A stretch of 64,000 nucleotides of DNA from Bradyrhizobium sp. SZCCHNS1050 (GTDB taxonomy: Bacteria > Pseudomonadota > Alphaproteobacteria > Rhizobiales > Xanthobacteraceae): assembly GCF_032484785.1 (NCBI RefSeq), contig NZ_JAUETR010000001.1, forward strand, positions 4,777,501 through 4,841,500, given 5' to 3'. The notes under the pieces were generated by a model. That model made no database searches. It was not told the origin of the DNA and saw only the letters and a list, made by a program, of their open reading frames with translations. A program made the translations under genes and the position numbers. Position 1 is the stretch's first letter. Each line of letters begins with the position of its first letter. Positions 57,909-64,000 of this stretch are shown here, in pieces.

Positions 57909-60590
57909 CTACGCTGCCGGCTGAGCCGGCGGCGCCTGCTGCTGCCGTCGGAACAGCACCTTCTGGTACAGCCAGCCGATCGCGACCAGCACCAGGCCGA
58001 GCCCGATGAACGACAGGGCGCGCCACACGCCGGTCAGCGCCGACATGTCGATCAGGAAGGCCTTCAGGATCGTCAGCGCGATCACGATCGCGGATGCCAG
58101 ACGCGCGCGCTGCGACTGCACGATGATTCCGATCCCGAGCAGCATCACGCCGAAGGCGAGCCAGGCGATCGAATAGGTGTACTGCTCGGCGGCGCTGGTC
58201 GGTCCTGCCGTCAGATCGGGGCCGTGATAGATCCGGCGGATCTCGAGGCTGACATAGGACAGCGCCAGGATCAGTGCGCCCGCGGCCAGCGTATTGCCAT
58301 AGGCTGGCGGACGGTGGCCTGCGACCGCGTAGGACAACAGCAGCATCAGTACCGCCGGGAACGCATAGGCCAGGATCAGGATGTTGAGCAGGCCGCCCTT
58401 GATCGCGACGTCCGAGATCATCGGGTTTTCGAACAGCAGCAGGCCGAGCACGGTGGCGCCGCCGGCGAATCCGGTGAGGATCACGGCGCTGATGTTGTGC
58501 ACGATGCTGCCGCTGCGCTCCCGCAGCCGCTCCAGCCCGATCGCCAGCGCCAGGGCCACGCAGACGTCGAGTCCCACTTCGGCGAGCGACGGCACCGCCA
58601 GCATGTCGCCGTCGTTGACGGCGTGGCGGATCTCCAGGAAGGCGAGCAGGGTCGTGAACAGGATCGCGGCGGCCTCCACCGCGCGCAGCGGCGCGTCGTC
58701 GCCATGGCGGCGCATCAGATAGCTCGCGCCCCAGAACGACGCCGCCGGCACGCCATGGCCCCACAGCAGCCAGTTGAAGATCGGCGTGGTGCCGACATCG
58801 GCGCCGACGATGCGCGGATCATGGCCGATGCGCAGCACCACGAGCCCGGCAAAGACGGCCGCGAGCGTGCGCAGGAACGGGATCGGCCGGCTCTCGAAGA
58901 TCCAGGCGGTGCCGAGCGACATCAGCGCCAGCGCGATCGTCAGCCAGCCCTTCTCAAGCGCGAAGGTCAGGGCCAGCGCCAGCGCGGCCAGCGTGCCGGT
59001 CGCGAACAGCGCGATCGAGGCACTGAGGCCGGGACGTTCCTCGCGCCGCGTCAGCGCCTCGGTGGCGACGGCAAAGCCGGCGGCGAGCACGACGGCGAGG
59101 ATTGCGAACGGGATCGAGCGGTCGAGATGGGCGATGCGCGCATAGAGCGCGACCAGCAGTGCCAGCGGCGTGAACACGCCGGCCGCCGACCACACCACCG
59201 GCACGACGGCGTTGTGCGCGCGCCCCTGCGCCAGGAAGCCGGCGCCGCCGAAGCCCAGCGCGAAGATCGCTGCCGTCACCAGATGCGACGTGACCGACGC
59301 GCCGAGCGGGTTCGGCCCCATCCCGGGCAGCGCGCCGCCGGGCAGCACCAGCAGGTCCGGATTGTCGCGCAGCGCCCATTCGGCGAACACGAGGAACACG
59401 GTCGCAGCGGCGGCGGCCACCGCGCCGACGGCGCTCGGCGCGCGCCAGGCGACCGCCAGCGTCGCCGCGACCAGCACCGTGAAGCCGATCAGCGCCAGGC
59501 CGTCATGGAAGCTCGCCAGCACGACCAGCATGGCGCCGAGCAGATAAACCGCCAGGCCGACGGATGAGATCGGCTCGACCTCGTCGTTCTCGGCGGCGGG
59601 TCCGAACATGAAGCCGCAGACCACGATCAGCGCGGCCAGCGCGAAACCAACCGCGACGTGGAAGACATGCGGCGCCACCGTCTCGACGCCCGCGTCGAGT
59701 CCGGGCAAGGTCCACAGGAACGACAGCCCGATCGTGGTCATCGCGAGCCAGCGCCACAGCCGCACGCGTGCCAGCGCGAACGCGGCGGCGGTGACGATGG
59801 CGAGGTAGATGTACAGCGCCCAGTAGTTCGGCTCGCCGGTCGACACCAGCACCGGCGTCGTGAACGCCGCGACGATGCCGAGCCCGGCGAGCGCCGGGCC
59901 GTGCAGCAGCGCAGCCGCCAGCGTGCCCAGCGCGACGATGCCGAGCAGCACGAAGGCGATCGCGGGTGGCAGGAAGTCGTACAGCGCGTAGGCCGCATAG
60001 ATGGTGGCGAAGGCGACCGCCGTGCCGGCCGCGGTGAGCATCGCCGGAATGTTGGCGATCGGCAGCGCCGCGATCTGCGAGATGCTCTCCTTGCGCCGCG
60101 TCCATTCGCCGGCCGCGAGCAGCGCGGCGGCGAACAGCGCGCCGAGCGCGACGCGCACCTCGGGGCCGACGAGGCCGGCCTCGATCGAGTAGCGCACCAT
60201 GAAGAAGCCGCCGAGCGCCAGGGTCAGCCCGCCGATCCACACCACCCAGCGGGTGCCGATGCGCTCCTCGAAGCCGGCCGCGGGCTGCGGCACGGGTGGC
60301 GGCGACGCGAGCGGCGGCTGTTCGGCCGCTGCATCGCTCGCCATCGCCGCCGGCTGCAGGGCAGCCTCGGTCAGCTCCGGCAATGGGGGCGGCATTGGCG
60401 GGGCTTCAGCGGGCTCCTGAAGCGGGCTGAGCGGCGGCGCGACCACCGGCGCGGCCGCGATCGGGCGTGCCGCCTCGAGCTTGGCCAGCCGTGCCTGCAC
60501 CTCGGCCAATCGGTCGGAGGTTCGGCGCGCGAAGGCGAGCGCCGCGAACGCCACCAGCAGGGCGATCCAATCCAGGGGCCAATCGAACAT
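57909..60590 (-). CDS. DUF2339 giant membrane protein
   Basis: A 893-residue polytopic protein of the DUF2339 family. It starts MFDWPLDWIALLVAFAALAFARR, followed by a coiled-coil segment (RLAEVQARLAKLEAARP) and a Pro/Ala-rich linker (about 50-115). Then GFEERIGTRWVVWIGGLTLALGGFFMVRYSIEAGLVGPEVR, the DUF2339 signature, and more than 20 hydrophobic segments to the end. The C-terminus (KVLFRRQQQAPPAQPAA) is short and basic. The family is thought to act in the inner membrane; activity unknown. The opposite strand is open over long stretches but has no family likeness. Confidence 0.9.
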   Translation of the reverse strand: MFDWPLDWIALLVAFAALAFARRTSDRLAEVQARLAKLEAARPIAAAPVVAPPLSPLQEPAEAPPMPPPLPELTEAALQPAAMASDAAAEQPPLASPPPVPQPAAGFEERIGTRWVVWIGGLTLALGGFFMVRYSIEAGLVGPEVRVALGALFAAALLAAGEWTRRKESISQIAALPIANIPAMLTAAGTAVAFATIYAAYALYDFLPPAIAFVLLGIVALGTLAAALLHGPALAGLGIVAAFTTPVLVSTGEPNYWALYIYLAIVTAAAFALARVRLWRWLAMTTIGLSFLWTLPGLDAGVETVAPHVFHVAVGFALAALIVVCGFMFGPAAENDEVEPISSVGLAVYLLGAMLVVLASFHDGLALIGFTVLVAATLAVAWRAPSAVGAVAAAAATVFLVFAEWALRDNPDLLVLPGGALPGMGPNPLGASVTSHLVTAAIFALGFGGAGFLAQGRAHNAVVPVVWSAAGVFTPLALLVALYARIAHLDRSIPFAILAVVLAAGFAVATEALTRREERPGLSASIALFATGTLAALALALTFALEKGWLTIALALMSLGTAWIFESRPIPFLRTLAAVFAGLVVLRIGHDPRIVGADVGTTPIFNWLLWGHGVPAASFWGASYLMRRHGDDAPLRAVEAAAILFTTLLAFLEIRHAVNDGDMLAVPSLAEVGLDVCVALALAIGLERLRERSGSIVHNISAVILTGFAGGATVLGLLLFENPMISDVAIKGGLLNILILAYAFPAVLMLLLSYAVAGHRPPAYGNTLAAGALILALSYVSLEIRRIYHGPDLTAGPTSAAEQYTYSIAWLAFGVMLLGIGIIVQSQRARLASAIVIALTILKAFLIDMSALTGVWRALSFIGLGLVLVAIGWLYQKVLFRRQQQAPPAQPAA

Positions 60591-60778
60591 CACGCGGGAA
60601 TCCTGAAATCGATGCCGCCGGGAGGCGTCACGGGTGGAGGGAAGCTGCGAGCCCTTGCGGACCCCGGCGAATCGGCCAACCGCTCCGTCGGGCCGCACGA
60701 TGGCCGTCGTTCCCTCTGTGTCAAACCGTGGAACATAAGTTCAAAGCGCACCGGTACGCGGCTACGCAGCGTTGCAAC

Positions 60779-61285
60779 TCAGTCCAGATCGATCCGGAAC
60801 GGCGCGCTGTCGACCATCATGGCGCCGGGCCCGATCGCGTCCAGCGCGCGCACCATGCGCCCCTGGCGGCCCAGTGCCCTGTCGGCCAGGCTGACGATCA
60901 GCCGGTTCGGCGAGGCGATCGGCGAGGCCTGGCGGATCGCCCAGGCGATATCGAGCTCGTCGCGATTGGGGTTGAGCGCGCAGGCCGCGGCGAAGGCGCT
61001 CGCGGTGGAGCGGCTGATGCCGGCATAGCAGTGGATCACCAGCGGCGCCGCACGATCCCAGCCGCGCACGAACTGCAGCACCTGGGCGACGTGATCCTCG
61101 CTCGGCGCCATGAAGCCAGGAAGCTGCTCGGTGATGTCGTCGACCGAGACCCGCAGATGGTTCTCGGGGCGGATCGTCTCCGGTCGCCGCACCTGCTCGA
61201 CATTGGCCATGATGGTCAGCACGTGGCTGGCGCCGGTCAGGCGCACGGTCTCGGGCAGGGCGGCGAGTGAGCAGACGTGGATCAT
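60779..61285 (-). CDS. Protein tyrosine phosphatase family protein
   Basis: A 168-residue phosphatase-fold protein. The catalytic P-loop is HCYAGISRSTA: Cys-x5-Arg then Ser/Thr, as in dual-specificity/tyrosine phosphatases. The general-acid region may be FMAPSEDHVAQV, though a clear WPD is not visible, so it may act on other phosphates. The N-terminus IHVCSLAALPETVRLTGASHVLTIMA is typical of the small bacterial subfamily. It lies about 100 bp downstream of a small membrane protein gene on the same strand. Confidence 0.85.
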   Translation of the reverse strand: MIHVCSLAALPETVRLTGASHVLTIMANVEQVRRPETIRPENHLRVSVDDITEQLPGFMAPSEDHVAQVLQFVRGWDRAAPLVIHCYAGISRSTASAFAAACALNPNRDELDIAWAIRQASPIASPNRLIVSLADRALGRQGRMVRALDAIGPGAMMVDSAPFRIDLD

Positions 61286-61386
61286 GGCGAGCCTTTGAAC
61301 GCCCGATTATACGAATGGGGGCACAAGGGCAAAAGCGCGTTTTGGATGTCTGCCGTCGGGCTGGCGCATGTGTGCGCCGACGGCCC

Positions 61387-61611
61387 TCAGCGCGTGTTCT
61401 TGAGCTGCCGCAACTCCTGGCGGACCAGATGGGCCTTGCCCTCGATCTCCGCGTTGAGCCGCTCGAGATGATCGAGCACCCGCTCACGGTTCTGGGGGGC
61501 GATCTCGACCGGTTTCTCGGACCAGGGACGGCGCACGAACAGGGCCACGATGGCGACGGCCAAGGCGGTCAGGAGCGGAAAGCTCAGGGCAACGAACTGG
61601 TGCGTGGTCAT
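61387..61611 (-). CDS. Small membrane protein with coiled-coil tail
   Basis: A 74-residue protein: an N-terminal membrane segment (FPLLTALAVAIVALFV) followed by a basic turn and a long charged helix (NRERVLDHLERLNAEIEGKAHLVRQELRQL). The ATG at 61611 has GGGAGG a few bases upstream, which decides the start. Its first 4 bases overlap the stop of the preceding small membrane protein (ATGA at 61608-61611). Function unknown. Confidence 0.7.
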   Translation of the reverse strand: MTTHQFVALSFPLLTALAVAIVALFVRRPWSEKPVEIAPQNRERVLDHLERLNAEIEGKAHLVRQELRQLKNTR

Positions 61612-61847
61612 CGAAGACCTCCCAGGATCCACTGACCGAGCAAATGTATGAGCACTCCGGTGATAATGCAAACGACCCCCGACCCGTAGATCAGGCCCGC
61701 GGGGGTGCTGGGCGGCAGCACCCCATAGACGAACTGGGCAAGCGGCACGAACGTCCCGGCAGTGACGATGGCCGTCGCCAGCGTGTTGACCCAGTTGGCG
61801 GCCAGCTTCAGCCGTTCGTTGCGGCGCTCGTCCGGCGTCAGCGGCAT
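61608..61847 (-). CDS. Small two-helix membrane protein
   Basis: A 79-residue protein with a basic, polar N-terminus (PLTPDERRNERLKLAANWV) and two hydrophobic segments (TLATAIVTAGTFVPLAQFVYG and GLIYGSGVVCIITGVLIHLLGQW). It starts 1 bp after the stop of the HD hydrolase gene and overlaps the next gene by 4 bp, so it belongs to a tightly coupled cluster. Function unknown. Confidence 0.72.
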   Translation of the reverse strand: MPLTPDERRNERLKLAANWVNTLATAIVTAGTFVPLAQFVYGVLPPSTPAGLIYGSGVVCIITGVLIHLLGQWILGGLR

Positions 61848-61848
61848 C

Positions 61849-62466
61849 TCAGCACGCCCCCAGCACCGCGTTGAAGCGGGTCAGGAACTGCTTCTCGGCC
61901 TTGGCCGCACTCCAGGGCGTCAGATAATCCGTCACGGTGACGTCCGGCAGGCCGGGGTCGCGACCGAACAGCTTCTTCGCCTCGCTCTCCGAGAAGCCGG
62001 CCAGCCGGGTCGCCTCCAGAAAGGCGGCGCCGCGGTCGGCCGCCTTGATCTGGCGCTCGATCTCCGGAGCAATCTCCGCCGGCAGCCCGAAGCGGATGTG
62101 GATCGCCCCGAGCAGCCGCTTCTCGACTGATTTGTAGCCGTCGCCGAGCACCGCCTTGAATGGCGAGATCATGTCGCCGATGACGTATTCCGGTGCATCG
62201 TGCAGCAGCGCGGCGAGCCGCAGCTTCGCATCGATGTTCGGTTTGCGCGCGCGCATCACCGTCTCGACCAGCAGCGTGTGCTGCGCGACCGAGAAGATGT
62301 GCGCGCCGGTGGTCTGGCCATTCCAGCGCGCGACACGCGCGAGCCCATGGGCGATGTCGGCGATCTCGACATCGAGCGGCGAGGGATCGATGAGGTTGAG
62401 CCGCCGGCCGGACAGCATGCGCTGCCAGACGCGGTCGTGCCCGCTCGGGGCCTTGTCAGTCGTCAT
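61849..62466 (-). CDS. HD-domain hydrolase (YfbR-like)
   Basis: A 205-residue HD phosphohydrolase. Metal-binding residues: His in HIFSVAQHTLLVE, the HD pair in LAALLHDAPEYVIGDM, and a later Asp in KAADRGAAFLEATR. This matches YfbR-like nucleotidases that dephosphorylate 5'-deoxynucleotides. The ATG at 62466 overlaps the tag stop (ATGA 62463-62466); longer upstream frames lie inside tag and are not real. Substrate inferred. Confidence 0.88.
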   Translation of the reverse strand: MTTDKAPSGHDRVWQRMLSGRRLNLIDPSPLDVEIADIAHGLARVARWNGQTTGAHIFSVAQHTLLVETVMRARKPNIDAKLRLAALLHDAPEYVIGDMISPFKAVLGDGYKSVEKRLLGAIHIRFGLPAEIAPEIERQIKAADRGAAFLEATRLAGFSESEAKKLFGRDPGLPDVTVTDYLTPWSAAKAEKQFLTRFNAVLGAC

Positions 62467-63092
62467 TTGGGAGGCTTGAGGCGCGGGGCGCGGCGCTTGC
62501 CGCTGCAGGTCTCGTGGCAGAAGCAGGTGACGAGATGGTCGTTGACCATGCCGGTCGCCTGCATGAAGGCGTAGACGATCGTGGGACCGACGAACTTGAA
62601 GCCGCGGGAGGCCAGCTCTTTCGAGATCTTGATCGACAGCGGCGTCGAGGCCGGCACGCTCGCGGTGGTCTTGAACTGATTGACCTTGGGCGCGCCGTCC
62701 ATGAAGTCCCACAGCAGCTTGGAGAAGCCGGGACCCTTGTCCTGGATGTCGAGCCAGGATTTCGCGCTGAGAATAGTCCCTTCGATCTTGGCGCGGTTGC
62801 GCACGATGCCGGCATCGTTCATCAGCGTGTGGATCTTCTTGTCGCCGTAGCGCGCGATCTTCTCCGGCTGGAAATCATCGAAGGCGCGGCGGAAATTGTC
62901 ACGCTTGCGCAGGATCGTGATCCACGACAGCCCGGCCTGGAAGCCGTCGAGGATCAGCTTCTCGAACAGCGCGCGGTCGTCATATTCCGGCACGCCCCAC
63001 TCGGTGTCGTGATAGGCGACATAGAGCGGATCGCTGCCCGGCCAGGGGCAGCGCGTCAGGCCATCGGGATGGACGACAGCAGCGCGACCCAT
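62463..63092 (-). CDS. tag: DNA-3-methyladenine glycosylase I
   Basis: Base-excision enzyme removing 3-methyladenine. The 209-residue product has the N-terminal CPWPGSDPLYVAYHDTEWGVPEYDDRALFEKLILDGFQAGLSW, with the Tag zinc Cys and base-pocket residues, IVRNRAKIEGTILSAKSWLDIQ in the helix-hairpin-helix area, and the C-terminal zinc ligands in GMVNDHLVTCFCHETC. Length and ends match. It starts 9 bp after ygfZ and overlaps the HD gene by 4 bp, so all belong to one transcript. Confidence 0.95.
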   Translation of the reverse strand: MGRAAVVHPDGLTRCPWPGSDPLYVAYHDTEWGVPEYDDRALFEKLILDGFQAGLSWITILRKRDNFRRAFDDFQPEKIARYGDKKIHTLMNDAGIVRNRAKIEGTILSAKSWLDIQDKGPGFSKLLWDFMDGAPKVNQFKTTASVPASTPLSIKISKELASRGFKFVGPTIVYAFMQATGMVNDHLVTCFCHETCSGKRRAPRLKPPK

Positions 63093-63101
63093 GAGACCGG
63101 C

Positions 63102-63986
63102 TCAGGCGACCGTCTGTTTCGGCGCGCCCTGCAGCGCGTCGGGATCAGCGATGCGCAGAACGAGGCCGCCGGCGGTGAGCGGCGTTCCCGCCTCCAACGC
63201 CTCGGCGGCGCGGTCGATGCGCAGCAGCGCCATGCCCTTCTGCGCGGCGGCCGAGCCCATGGTGCCCACGGTCTTGTCGCCGGCCAGAATCGGCGTGCCC
63301 GGCTCGGGACTCGGCCCGTCGAGCAGCACCTTCGCCGCGCGCGTGCGCGTGGTGCCGCGATGATGCATGCGGCTCACGACCTCCTGGCCGACATAGCAGC
63401 CCTTGCCGACGTCGACGCCGTGCAGCCGGTCCATGTTGGTCTCGTGCGGGAAGGCGTCGCCGTACATGAAGTCGAGCCCGCCGCGCGGCACGCTGCAGTC
63501 GATACGATGCGCCTCATAGGCGTCGGAATCGACGATCTCGGCGCCGAGCCGTGCGGCGATCTCCGCGAGCGCCTCCTGCGGCGCAATGACGCGCGCGCCG
63601 AGGCGCTCATGACGCGGATCGACGAAGCTCGGCTCCGGCGTGGCGCCGATGGCACCATCCCAGACCGCGATCACGCCGAGCTCTCCGGAGCGATTGCTGA
63701 CCGCGACCTTGGCCCTGAGCTTGTAGAGGTTGAGCTTGTCGGTGAGCGCCTGCGCCAGCGCGCGCGGACAGTCGAGCAGGAAGCGCTCGCCGGCGTCGGT
63801 CGCCGGCACCTGCGCCACCAGGAAATCAACGATGATCTTGCCTTGCGGCGTCAGCAGCGCACCGAACCGGGCCTCGCCAGGCGTGAGCTTGGTGACGTCG
63901 GTGGTGAAGAGACCGTTGAGGAACTTGCGTGCATCGTCGCCGCTGACCTGGACCACGCCCCGGTCGTCGAGAAACGTCGCCTTCAT
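63102..63986 (-). CDS. ygfZ: Folate-binding YgfZ/IbaG-type protein (Fe-S cluster repair)
   Basis: A tetrahydrofolate-binding protein of the GcvT-like YgfZ family, needed for normal activity of some Fe-S enzymes. The 294-residue product has the diagnostic KGCYVGQEVVSRMHHRG motif with the conserved Cys, and the early segment VVQVSGDDARKFLNGLFTTDVTKL. ETNMDRLHGVDVGKGCY is also typical. First gene of a minus-strand cluster including tag and the HD hydrolase. The remaining 14 bp of the window hold nothing. Confidence 0.93.
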   Translation of the reverse strand: MKATFLDDRGVVQVSGDDARKFLNGLFTTDVTKLTPGEARFGALLTPQGKIIVDFLVAQVPATDAGERFLLDCPRALAQALTDKLNLYKLRAKVAVSNRSGELGVIAVWDGAIGATPEPSFVDPRHERLGARVIAPQEALAEIAARLGAEIVDSDAYEAHRIDCSVPRGGLDFMYGDAFPHETNMDRLHGVDVGKGCYVGQEVVSRMHHRGTTRTRAAKVLLDGPSPEPGTPILAGDKTVGTMGSAAAQKGMALLRIDRAAEALEAGTPLTAGGLVLRIADPDALQGAPKQTVA

Positions 63987-64000
63987 CCGAAAAACCTCTT

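Overview
The window looks like a chromosomal segment of a Bradyrhizobium-type alphaproteobacterium (Nitrobacteraceae). It is GC-rich. It carries a CcrM-type GANTC methylase, an alphaproteobacterial direct-repeat SOS box, a long-chain polyprenyl diphosphate synthase of the ubiquinone pathway, a biliverdin-binding bacteriophytochrome with its heme oxygenase, and several palindromic intergenic repeats of the kind scattered through Bradyrhizobium genomes. No rRNA, tRNA or CRISPR array was found.

Layout. 1-4.5 kb: the end of smc, a DsbA-like thiol oxidoreductase, a DciA-like protein and mutY (genome maintenance). 4.5-8 kb: a lower-GC accessory island with a DUF262-HNH nuclease-like gene and a HEPN-like gene, followed by a decayed dispersed repeat. 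8-12 kb: a GST, then heme oxygenase and a bacteriophytochrome/HWE kinase/receiver gene; the phytochrome is interrupted by a one-base frameshift. 12-18.4 kb: an exported protein, ccrM with three GANTC sites around its start, a zinc metallopeptidase with moaB, a MarR-GNAT regulator with a clear operator dyad, and a glycosyltransferase. 18.5-31.5 kb: phosphoketolase, a radical SAM protein under a probable LexA box, a VOC protein, RNase HII, a GT39-like membrane protein, an Fe-S-less family-4-like uracil-DNA glycosylase, ETF-ubiquinone oxidoreductase, a TPR protein and ispE.

31.5-44 kb: a polyprenyl synthase divergent from DUF2007 and a TrmN6-like methylase, an S49 peptidase, the glyQ/glyS pair split by two nested palindromes (one with a DUF559 nuclease-like gene in its loop), a methyltransferase, and pyruvate phosphate dikinase with a histone-H1-like N-terminal tail. 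44-57.9 kb: a SleB-type cell wall hydrolase, an unusual fusion of two solute-binding folds, an IS630 transposase remnant, nadB, an MFS transporter, an AcuI-like oxidoreductase, small exported proteins and a chemotaxis receptor. 57.9-64 kb: a DUF2339 giant membrane protein, a tyrosine phosphatase, and a tightly overlapped minus-strand cluster ygfZ - tag - HD hydrolase - two small membrane proteins.

Most of the window is housekeeping. The parts that stand out are the DUF559-in-palindrome element inside glyQS, the 4.5-7.2 kb island, the broken phytochrome, and several well-formed regulatory sites.
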